Source: an uncultured Oscillospiraceae bacterium (GTDB lineage: Bacteria; Bacillota; Clostridia; Oscillospirales; Oscillospiraceae). Taken from it: a stretch of DNA of 5,258 nucleotides. The stretch is taken from the NCBI GenBank assembly GCA_934511545.1, contig CAKSWM010000112.1, positions 1 through 5,258 on the forward strand, read 5' to 3'. Each line of letters starts with the position of its first letter. The first letter of the stretch is position 1. The translations under genes were made by a program, and so were the position numbers. Positions 1-5,258 of this stretch are shown here, in pieces. A model generated the notes under the pieces. It saw only the letters and a program-made list of their open reading frames with translations. It was not told the origin of the DNA and did not search any database.

Positions 1-693
1 CGAAAGGTCCTGAACGACCATCATGAGCTTGAAGGTCAGATCTGCCGTATGAACGGGGTGGAGACCGGTGTTGTTCGCATCGGCACCTTTTCCAGCGTTG
101 CGATCAACTGGCTGCCGAACATCTTTGCAAGGCTGCAAACGGCCTATCCGGGGATCGAATATGAAATGCTTCTTGGAGACTACGACGAAGTGGAGCGCTG
201 GATCGACGAGGGGCGTGTGGACTGCGGTTTTCTGCGGCTCCCGACATTATCAAAATTTGATACCAAACTGCTCAAGCAGGACGAATACAAGGTGGTACTT
301 CCGTCGGGGCATCCTCTTGCGGAGAATGAAACCGTCGCGATCGAGGATTTGAACGGACAGCCGTTTCTTTTGCTGGAGCACGGAGGAAAAACCGAGGTCT
401 CCGGTCTGCTGGAGAGCCGTCATGTTCAGCCGGATATCCGGTTTACAACATGGGATGACTTTGCCATCATGGCACTGGCGGAAAGAGGGCTGGGCATCGG
501 GATCCTGCCCGATATGATCTTGCAGCGGGTCCCTTACAAAATTGAGATACGTCCCCTGAAAGAGCCGTATTACCGTTCGATCGGTCTGGCAATGAAGAAC
601 TCAAAGCACCTGACGCCCGCCGTTCAGAAATTCATCGAATACCTGCCGTTCCGCGAACCCGAACGGGAGTCCGCCGACCTCGGGAGCCGGTAG
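1..693 (+). CDS. LysR-type transcriptional regulator, effector-binding part (5' truncated by window)
   Basis: The frame is open from the first base of the window, so this is the C-terminal 230 residues of a longer protein. LysR regulators are usually about 300 residues, so the missing part matches the N-terminal winged helix-turn-helix. The visible part starts with the end of the linker helix (residues 1-20), then the typical entry strand of the periplasmic-binding-protein-like effector domain, GVVRIGTFSS (23-32). Next comes LPNIFARLQTAYPG, the usual 'fields through which ligand is sensed' start of that domain. GLGIGILPDMI further on is the well-conserved hinge region of the family. Such proteins bind DNA as tetramers and switch a nearby, often divergent, gene in response to a small molecule. 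The target and ligand cannot be told here because the upstream side is missing. An ATG at 49 is internal and is not the real start. The family call is secure; the role is unknown. Confidence 0.93.
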   Translation, partial: RKVLNDHHELEGQICRMNGVETGVVRIGTFSSVAINWLPNIFARLQTAYPGIEYEMLLGDYDEVERWIDEGRVDCGFLRLPTLSKFDTKLLKQDEYKVVLPSGHPLAENETVAIEDLNGQPFLLLEHGGKTEVSGLLESRHVQPDIRFTTWDDFAIMALAERGLGIGILPDMILQRVPYKIEIRPLKEPYYRSIGLAMKNSKHLTPAVQKFIEYLPFREPERESADLGSR

Positions 694-696
694 CGA

Positions 697-737
697 AAAT
701 GCCCGGAAAACCTGCAATTGAGGGTTTCCGGGCATTT
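697..737. terminator. bidirectional intrinsic terminator between convergent genes
   Basis: A perfect 13-bp inverted repeat (697-709 with 725-737, core GCCCGG/CCGGGC) can be extended after one mismatch by CCT/AGG (711-713 with 721-723), leaving a 7-base loop. The arms end in AAAT/ATTT, so the transcript of either strand carries a short U run after the GC stem: ATTTC on the plus strand and ATTTTCG on the minus strand. It starts 4 bases after the LysR stop and lies 21 bases beyond the stop of the minus-strand Toprim gene, which is where a shared terminator for two convergent units would be expected. The U runs are short, so efficiency is uncertain. Confidence 0.85.
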
Positions 738-757
738 CTGCGCGCCGCGTGCTTCCG

Positions 758-1339
758 TCATATCTCCATATCCATGAACTCGCTGCGTTCCATGATCGCG
801 TTAAGCACATCCAGAAGCGCATTCCCGCTCAGTTTTTGAGGCAGCTCCAGCTTCCTGAGCAGCTGCTGTCTGCGTTCGGCGGAATTGGGGGTACCGGTAA
901 GTCCTTTGGCGTACATGTCCGCTTTGGTTATCGTCCCCGCTCCGCGGCTTTCCGTTCCGGCTGACAACGTCGCGCCGCTGCGCTCAAGCGCGGAGATAAG
1001 CACCTCCGGCCGCATACCTTCAACACCGAGAGTCCCCTCTCTGGACGGAGCGCTTTTACGCTTTTCTCTGCCCTTTATGTCGGGGATATATGCATGCTTG
1101 ACAAGCTTTGGGTCAATTGCTCCCTTGAGATAATTCCGTATAACAAAGCCCGCGCCGTCCGAATCCGTAAGGACCACCAGACCGCGCTTCTGTGCAAGTC
1201 TGCGGAGAAGCGCAAGCTTCTCCCCATTTGAGAATATGCCAAAGCCTGAGGTCTCGATTATTACGGCGTCGAATATCTGACTGAGCGTATTTTTGTCGTA
1301 GCGTCCCTCTACGACTATTACCTCTTTGACCTTTATCAT
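758..1339 (-). CDS. RNase M5-like Toprim/DUF4093 protein
   Basis: A 193-residue protein with an N-terminal Toprim domain and a C-terminal DUF4093-type region, about the size of RNase M5. The Toprim metal-binding residues are all visible: Glu11 in VVEGRYD (9-15) and the DxD pair Asp59/Asp61 in LTDSDGAG (57-64). ETSG (29-32) and GVEG (105-108) match RNase M5 motifs, as does the later pattern AKGLTG...RR..LL. RNase M5 matures 5S rRNA by cutting double-stranded precursor. This version has a basic KGREKRK stretch (89-95) before GVEG and sits beside holA, not ksgA, so it may be a paralogue with another substrate. The start at 1339 is chosen because the frame upstream codes for nothing recognisable, ATG 1339 has GGGGGAG (1345-1351) 5 bases before it, and it overlaps the holA stop in ATGA. 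Family call is strong; exact substrate is not known. Confidence 0.88.
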   Translation of the reverse strand: MIKVKEVIVVEGRYDKNTLSQIFDAVIIETSGFGIFSNGEKLALLRRLAQKRGLVVLTDSDGAGFVIRNYLKGAIDPKLVKHAYIPDIKGREKRKSAPSREGTLGVEGMRPEVLISALERSGATLSAGTESRGAGTITKADMYAKGLTGTPNSAERRQQLLRKLELPQKLSGNALLDVLNAIMERSEFMDMEI

Positions 1340-2391
1340 GCCGTCTCCCCCGCAGCTATGCGCATTATCAATTCGCACAGGAGCTCTTTGTTGTCGCCTC
1401 CGCCCGTTTTCATACGGAAGTCGGTCTCCGCGCACAGTCTTACGGCGTGGGACAGCTGTGTCTCCGTAAAGCCCCGTGACGAATTCAAAAGCCGCTCCGC
1501 GACGAAGTCAAATCTGATGCCGCAGGTCTCGGATACATAGCTCTTCCCCAGTTTCCTGTCCAGCGCTATCCGCGCGGCATAAAGATTCCTCATCTGTTTT
1601 CCCACGACCGCCAGGGTTTTGACCGGCGGTTCGTCCTTCATCTGCATAAGCTCGGAGAGTATCCCGACCGCCCCGTCAAAATCACGGGAGGCAAGCTTTT
1701 CCGTCATCTCAAAAACGCGCGCCTCGGGCAGATGATGCGCGACCGCGTCAATATCCTCCCTGGTCACCTCGCTGCCGCGGGCATAGACGCCGATCTTTTC
1801 TATCTCCGGTATCATCCGGTTCATCAGACTTCCGCTTATGAAGGCCAGATATTCCGCATCGCCGCGGGATATGCCCTTTCCCAGCGCAGCGAAACGGCGC
1901 TGTATCCAGTTTATGAGCGTTGAGCCGCCCTGTCGTGTGAAATTTATCACCTCTCCATACTTTTTGACCGCTTTAAACGCCGCAAGGCGTCCGTCAGGCT
2001 CATATTCCGCAGGCGGAATCAGGACCAGCGTACAGTAATCCGGTATGTCTGACAGGATCGCCGTAAGCTCCGCAGACTGGCTGTCGCGGAACCGGTTGAG
2101 CTCAAGCTGCCGGATCTCGACCAGAGTTCTTTCCGCAAAAAACGGCAGCGCATTCACAGCCTCGCTCAGTTCGGTCAGCGAAAGCCCCTCGCCATTGAGT
2201 CTGCGGTGGTTAAAATCGCACTCGCCGTCAACGCACAGCTTTTTTATCTCCTCAAAAAAAGCCTCCCGAAGATAGTCCTCCTCGCCGTACAGAAAATATA
2301 CGCGGGCAGGCCCCTCTGCGCGCAGCCGTCTGCGCAGGGCGGCAAAATCCAGCTGCTCTTCCTTTGTTTTTTTCGTATTGTTCTTTGCCAT
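1336..2391 (-). CDS. holA: DNA polymerase III subunit delta (clamp loader)
   Basis: A 351-residue protein, a usual length for HolA. The delta subunit opens the sliding clamp and, with delta prime and tau/gamma, loads it on primed DNA at the replication fork. The N-terminal AAA+-like fold starts with VYFLYGEEDYLREAF (31-45), the family's signature in place of a working P-loop. LPFFAERTLVEIR (82-94) is the second conserved strand-helix unit, and LPEARVFEMTEKLASRDF (221-238) opens the third domain's helical bundle. The C-terminal ETDFRMKTGGGDNKELLCELI (322-342) matches the conserved 'D..iKtG..d....Le.li' ending. The first 14 residues are lysine-rich and probably disordered. ATG 2391 lies 3 bases after the comEC stop, with GGGG inside the end of comEC as a weak ribosome binding site. 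The gene's last 4 bases overlap the Toprim start. The same comEC-holA order occurs in B. subtilis. Nothing looks broken. Confidence 0.95.
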   Translation of the reverse strand: MAKNNTKKTKEEQLDFAALRRRLRAEGPARVYFLYGEEDYLREAFFEEIKKLCVDGECDFNHRRLNGEGLSLTELSEAVNALPFFAERTLVEIRQLELNRFRDSQSAELTAILSDIPDYCTLVLIPPAEYEPDGRLAAFKAVKKYGEVINFTRQGGSTLINWIQRRFAALGKGISRGDAEYLAFISGSLMNRMIPEIEKIGVYARGSEVTREDIDAVAHHLPEARVFEMTEKLASRDFDGAVGILSELMQMKDEPPVKTLAVVGKQMRNLYAARIALDRKLGKSYVSETCGIRFDFVAERLLNSSRGFTETQLSHAVRLCAETDFRMKTGGGDNKELLCELIMRIAAGETA

Positions 2392-2394
2392 TGA

Positions 2395-4665
2395 TTACCC
2401 CAGAATAAATACAATATTTCCGGAAACATCCGTTCGGTAAACACTTCCGCAATAAGCGGCGAGCCGCTTCATCGTCTCCTCCGCCGGATGACCGTAAGAG
2501 TTTCCGGCGCCGACCGAAACGGCGGCGCAGTCCGGCATGAAGGCAGACAGAAGCGCCCCACCGGAGGACGTGTTTGAGCCGTGGTGACCGGCGACAAGCA
2601 GTTCGAGCCTTTCAATATCATACGCCTGCGCCATCTCGTTTTCAACGCCGAGTCCTGCATCTCCGGTCACAAGCATATCAAACTCGTCGATGCTCGCAAG
2701 ATACACAGCTCCGGTCTCGTTCTCTCCCTCAAAGCCCGGAAACGCATGCGCGTCTATCCGCACATCACCGCAGGTGAATATGCTGTTGTCCTCAATATAA
2801 ACGACCTGTGTTCCCTGCTTTTCACAGCAGGCAAGGATCGATCCAAGCCTGTCATCCGTATCCTCTGCGTTGCCGGGAAGCGCGAGCATCTTTACATTCA
2901 TATTGGCGAAAAGCTCCTCAACGCCGTTGCAATGGTCTGCATGCAGGTGCGTAAGGCACAAGAGGTCCACATCACGCTGCCCCTCCGACAGCAGGAAACC
3001 CGCGCAGGTCTCCCCCGCGCCGCTTCCGCTGAAGCTGGAGCCGCAATCGATCACGACCGCCGTATCACCGACGGAAATGACAGAACACAGCCCCTGTCCC
3101 ACGTCCAGGACAGCGGTCTTTCCGCGCCCTCCGCTCAGAATTATAATACCGCACAGGGAAATGACGGAAAGGCAGATCGGCAGGACAGGCCGGAAACCAT
3201 CCTTCCTGCGAAAAACATATGTAATAATAAACATCACATACACGCAGACAAGCCACAGCGCGCCAAGGCCGTTTTCCGTATATATGACCGAGCGCGGCAG
3301 CCCTGCCACGGTCCGCACGACCCAGAACACGTAGCGTGCGGGGCATGACAGAACAAGAGCAAGAGCCGAACCGGCCGCACTCCACAGGCAGCAGACAAAC
3401 AGCACAACCATTCCTCCGCAGAAAATATATGACACTATCCACAGCGCCATCAGATTCGAAACGGCCGAATACAGCGATACGCGGCCGAAAAGCAGCGCGA
3501 TGAGCGGCGTTGTGATCGCCAGCGCGCCCGTCGAGCTGGAAAGGTTCGACACGACAAACGAGCATACCGCCTTCCCCGCCTTCTTTTCCGAAAGCCGTTT
3601 GACAGCCGCGGTTCCCATGACATAGCCATAACATCTTTCGCTCAGCAGCTCGATTCCCAGAATGGAACCGAAGCTGAGCTGAAGAGAGCCGGAGGCGCAG
3701 GCCGCGGGGTTTACCGCAAGCAGCAGCAAAAGCGCCGCTCCAAGGCTGGTCAGCGGATCGTTTTCCCGTTTGAGCATCGGAGCCAACAGCAGGAATATCT
3801 GCATCACGGCCGCGCGGATTATGGAAGCGCTGCCGCCGGTCATAACCGTATAGAGGATCACCAGCGGTATCCCGATGACCGCGCTGCGCCTCAGCCTGCC
3901 GGTAAACAGGCGGATAAAGCTGAGGAAAAACGACAGGTGCATTCCCGATATCGCAACCACATGCAGAAGGCCGGAATTTGCCGTTGCGTTATACAGCTCT
4001 CTGTCGGCGTTGAAGTCCTTTCTGTCCCCAAGCAGCAGCGCCTTGAAAAACGGCGCGGTGTCGCCGGGAAAGCACTCGTCCACCCTGCCTGCGAGATAGT
4101 GCGCAATGTACGCGGGAATGAATCTGGCGCTCCTTCCGCGTTCAATATCCGCCTCCGCGCTTTTCACATATGCGCGCAGATATACGCCGCGAGAGGTATA
4201 GTCGTCTATCTTTTCTCCCCTGCGTGACGACGCGGAGGCAAAGCGCAGTTCCGCCGTGAAGCTGTCTCCCGGAGACAGCTCGGGCAGAACGTCATTACCG
4301 TCATAGACAACCGTTTTGACCTTCGGCACATTTTCGCCGTCGACATACGCATAAAGGCGCGTATAGGATCCAAAATCCTCGCTGTATCCGGCGGCCGTCA
4401 CGCTGACGACCGCGCTCGTTCCGTCAAGCGCATCGCCCGGCGCGATGAAGAGCCGATAGTGTCCCCAGCTCCACAGAAAACCGGCGGCGGCTGAAAGCGC
4501 CAGTATCGCCGCTCTCCTGCTCGCATTGCCCCGCAGCAGCAGACAGCAGACGGCGGCAAGCACAAGTCCGGCGGCAATTACAGGTCTTGCAGCGGCCGGG
4601 ACAAGATACTGGGCTGCAAACACCGCGGCGGAATACCCCAGCGAAACCAGAGCAAGCTTACGCAC
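2395..4665 (-). CDS. comEC: ComEC/Rec2-family competence DNA channel
   Basis: A 756-residue membrane protein of full family length. ComEC carries one strand of incoming DNA across the cytoplasmic membrane during natural transformation. Three hydrophobic segments fill residues 4-70. A soluble OB-like DUF4131 domain follows (about 80-175), then the multi-spanning Competence domain (about 195-510) with the diagnostic AISGMHLSFF (238-247). The C-terminal metallo-beta-lactamase domain (about 515-756) has a full motif set: VLDVGQG (519-525), VVIDCG (537-542), HLHADH (573-578), VTGDAG (666-671), AGHHGSNTS (692-700) and YGHP (724-727). In the family this domain is thought to degrade the strand that is not imported, and no metal ligand seems lost. 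The start is GTG 4665, the only usable start after the in-frame stop at 4681-4683. It overlaps the XRE gene by 8 bases and has no clear Shine-Dalgarno, so it probably depends on coupling. ComEC homologues are also found in bacteria not known to be competent, and no other com gene is visible here. Confidence 0.96.
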   Translation of the reverse strand: MRKLALVSLGYSAAVFAAQYLVPAAARPVIAAGLVLAAVCCLLLRGNASRRAAILALSAAAGFLWSWGHYRLFIAPGDALDGTSAVVSVTAAGYSEDFGSYTRLYAYVDGENVPKVKTVVYDGNDVLPELSPGDSFTAELRFASASSRRGEKIDDYTSRGVYLRAYVKSAEADIERGRSARFIPAYIAHYLAGRVDECFPGDTAPFFKALLLGDRKDFNADRELYNATANSGLLHVVAISGMHLSFFLSFIRLFTGRLRRSAVIGIPLVILYTVMTGGSASIIRAAVMQIFLLLAPMLKRENDPLTSLGAALLLLLAVNPAACASGSLQLSFGSILGIELLSERCYGYVMGTAAVKRLSEKKAGKAVCSFVVSNLSSSTGALAITTPLIALLFGRVSLYSAVSNLMALWIVSYIFCGGMVVLFVCCLWSAAGSALALVLSCPARYVFWVVRTVAGLPRSVIYTENGLGALWLVCVYVMFIITYVFRRKDGFRPVLPICLSVISLCGIIILSGGRGKTAVLDVGQGLCSVISVGDTAVVIDCGSSFSGSGAGETCAGFLLSEGQRDVDLLCLTHLHADHCNGVEELFANMNVKMLALPGNAEDTDDRLGSILACCEKQGTQVVYIEDNSIFTCGDVRIDAHAFPGFEGENETGAVYLASIDEFDMLVTGDAGLGVENEMAQAYDIERLELLVAGHHGSNTSSGGALLSAFMPDCAAVSVGAGNSYGHPAEETMKRLAAYCGSVYRTDVSGNIVFILG

Positions 4666-4870
4666 GTCTTCGGTTATCGGTCAGGCCGAGAATGTAGTCA
4701 ACGGAAACGCCGTACAGCTCCGAGAGCTTAATGAGCGCCCATACCGGGATCTCGCGCACTCCTTTTTCATAGCGCCGGTAAACCGTCGTGTGCATATTGA
4801 GATACTTTGCAACTTTTATCTGAGTCAGATCGTTGTCTGTTCTCAAATCTTCTATTCGTTTGAAATACAA
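4658..4870 (-). CDS. small XRE/Cro-CI-type helix-turn-helix regulator
   Basis: A 70-residue single-domain DNA-binding protein. The XRE fold is clear: helix 1 KRIEDLRTDND (4-14), then LTQIKVAKYLNMHTTVYRRYEKG (15-37) spanning the turn and recognition helix, and IPVWALIKLSELYGVSVDYILGLTD (41-65), the usual family ending. No second domain is present, so ligand sensing is not evident. The start chosen is TTG 4870, because the sequence LYFKRI matches the common MYFKRI opening and GGGGTGAT stands a few bases before it. Longer frames opening at GTG 4993 or ATG 4930 would add unconserved sequence and lack a ribosome binding site. The gene ends inside the comEC start (8-base overlap), so the two must be co-transcribed. 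Palindromes just upstream could be its own operator. Target genes are not known; control of this operon is the simplest inference. Confidence 0.88.
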   Translation of the reverse strand: MYFKRIEDLRTDNDLTQIKVAKYLNMHTTVYRRYEKGVREIPVWALIKLSELYGVSVDYILGLTDNRRRA

Positions 4871-4874
4871 CTGT

Positions 4875-4882
4875 ATCACCCC
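4875..4882 (-). promoter_or_regulatory. ribosome binding site that fixes the TTG start of the XRE gene
   Basis: On the minus strand GGGGTGAT ends 4 bases before TTG 4870. Its GGTGAT is fully complementary to the 3' tail of bacterial 16S rRNA (AUCACC). No other in-frame start of this gene has a comparable site. This supports a 70-residue product starting at TTG. Confidence 0.65.
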
Positions 4883-4892
4883 GGCAAAATCG

Positions 4893-4904
4893 TACCATTT
4901 GGTA
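4893..4904. promoter_or_regulatory. candidate operator, TACCA-N2-TGGTA palindrome
   Basis: Perfect 5-bp arms around a 2-base centre, lying 23 bases upstream of the TTG start of the XRE gene. Small XRE-type repressors commonly bind short palindromes of this size at their own promoters. On the minus strand the site sits in GATACCAAATGGTACGAT, where TACGAT (4889-4894) is a possible weak -10 box, but no good -35 was found. Binding is inferred only from position and symmetry. Confidence 0.35.
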
Positions 4905-4950
4905 TCATCCAGCCGGAAAAATCGCACCATACGGAGCGCATAAGGTGCAA

Positions 4951-4980
4951 TTTTTGGGCGGGAATGATCCCGCCCAAAAA
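4951..4980. repeat. perfect GC-rich hairpin with reversed A/T flanks
   Basis: A perfect 12-bp inverted repeat, TTTTTGGGCGGG (4951-4962) with CCCGCCCAAAAA (4969-4980), and a 6-base centre whose outer A and T can also pair. It lies 14 bases past the HIT stop and 80 bases before the XRE start. An intrinsic terminator has A before the stem and U after it. Here both strands read U run, GC stem, A run, so the A and U runs only lengthen the stem and leave no U tail. It could be a processing or stability hairpin, a pause site or a small dispersed repeat. The structure is certain; the role is not. Confidence 0.8.
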
Positions 4981-4993
4981 ACTTTATAAGCAC

Positions 4994-5258
4994 TTATACG
5001 AGTTTTTCGCCCAAATTCTTTCCGCCGAGAATGTGGAAGTGCAGATGCGGCACGGTCTGTCCCGCATCCACGCCGCAGTTTGAGATAACTCGAAAACCGT
5101 TTTTAAGTCCCTCGCTCTCCGCTATCTGCCCGATGACCTCAAGGCAGCGGGAAGCGGCTGCGGAATTCCCTTCATTTATATCGGCAACGGAGCCGATGTG
5201 GGTTTTGGGGATCACAAGGACGTGCACCGGAGCCTGGGGATTGATATCGCGGAAAGCC
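4994..5258 (-). CDS. HIT-family (Hint-type) nucleotide-binding protein, N-terminus outside window
   Basis: The last 87 residues of a histidine-triad protein. Hint-type members are usually 105-120 residues, so about 20-30 are missing at the N-terminus. Visible from its start are AFRDINPQAPVHVLVIPKTHI (1-21), the Hint core strands, and NGFRVISNCGVDAGQTVPHLHFHILGG (53-79), which holds the catalytic triad HLHFH (71-75). Hint enzymes hydrolyse purine nucleoside phosphoramidates in the cytoplasm and bind adenosine or guanosine nucleotides. In bacteria the physiological substrate is mostly unclear. A GTG at 5227 is internal (the frame stays open to the window edge) and is not the start. The gene reads in the same direction as the XRE-comEC set, 123 bases upstream of the chosen XRE start, but the hairpin and operator-like repeats between them leave open whether it belongs to the same transcript. 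Confidence 0.95.
   Translation of the reverse strand, partial: AFRDINPQAPVHVLVIPKTHIGSVADINEGNSAAASRCLEVIGQIAESEGLKNGFRVISNCGVDAGQTVPHLHFHILGGKNLGEKLV

Larger units (their letters stand above)
4873..4910 (+). repeat. direct repeat pair GTATCA-N-CC in the XRE leader
   Basis: GTATCACCC (4873-4881) and GTATCATCC (4902-4910) agree at 8 of 9 bases and start 29 bases apart, near three helical turns. The first copy overlaps the ribosome binding site of the XRE gene and the second overlaps the TACCA/TGGTA palindrome. This could be two half-sites for one regulator, but part of the first copy is explained by the ribosome binding site, so chance is possible. Confidence 0.35.

Noticed and set aside
601..822. 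Minus-strand open frame of 73 codons across the convergent terminator
   Set aside because: It overlaps both flanking genes and the terminator, and has no recognisable content.
1340..1435. N-terminal extension of the Toprim gene to an ATG at 1435
   Set aside because: The added 32 residues lie in another frame of holA, are not conserved in the family, and lack the strong ribosome binding site seen before ATG 1339.
2581..3348. Plus-strand open frame of 255 codons opposite comEC
   Set aside because: It is fully antisense to the ComEC beta-lactamase and membrane region, which has all family motifs. Its translation has no recognisable domain, and long antisense frames are common in GC-rich genes.
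3065..3634. Minus-strand open frame of 189 codons inside comEC
   Set aside because: An alternative frame of the comEC membrane domain. The cysteine- and arginine-rich translation resembles no protein, and comEC itself shows no frameshift.
4951..4980. Intrinsic terminator for the HIT gene
   Set aside because: No U run follows the GC stem on either strand; the bases after the minus-strand stem are A5 then TTGCACC. Kept as a hairpin of unknown role.
4871..4993. N-terminal extension of the XRE gene to GTG 4993
   Set aside because: It would translate through the hairpin and repeats, has no ribosome binding site, and the added residues do not resemble XRE proteins, whereas TTG 4870 gives the usual MYFKRI-like start.
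4526..5083. Plus-strand open frame of 185 codons opposite comEC start, XRE and HIT genes
   Set aside because: Antisense to three well-supported genes, with no recognisable domain.

Overview
The window looks like chromosomal DNA from a fairly GC-rich low-GC-lineage Gram-positive, most likely of the class Clostridia. The reasons are the comEC-holA gene order, which is also found in Bacillus subtilis; an RNase M5-like Toprim protein of the type common in Clostridia; and short genes that touch or overlap, with GTG and TTG starts and purine-rich ribosome binding sites. No species can be named from the sequence alone. All genes look intact apart from the two cut by the window edges. I see no RNA genes, mobile elements, CRISPR arrays or frameshifts.

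Layout. Bases 1-693 (+) hold the C-terminal three quarters of a LysR-type regulator whose DNA-binding domain lies before the window. A hairpin at 697-737 ends this gene and, from the other side, the minus-strand operon that converges on it. The rest of the window is read on the minus strand, from right to left: a HIT-family protein (5258-4994, N-terminus beyond the window), a 123-base spacer holding a perfect hairpin and operator-like repeats, a 70-residue XRE-family regulator (4870-4658), comEC (4665-2395), holA (2391-1336) and an RNase M5-like Toprim/DUF4093 protein (1339-758).

How the genes fit together. From the XRE gene to the Toprim gene the reading frames overlap by 8 bases, are separated by 3, then overlap by 4, so the four are very probably one transcript with translational coupling. 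ComEC is the inner-membrane channel for single-stranded DNA during transformation and HolA is the delta subunit of the DNA polymerase III clamp loader. The Toprim protein is probably a nuclease that acts on structured nucleic acid. The small regulator at the head of the set is the least expected member. It could control its own operon, and so DNA uptake, but that is inference. No comEA or comEB is present in the window.

Most of the window is ordinary core-genome content. The parts worth a second look are the spacer at 4871-4993 and the regulator-comEC junction.
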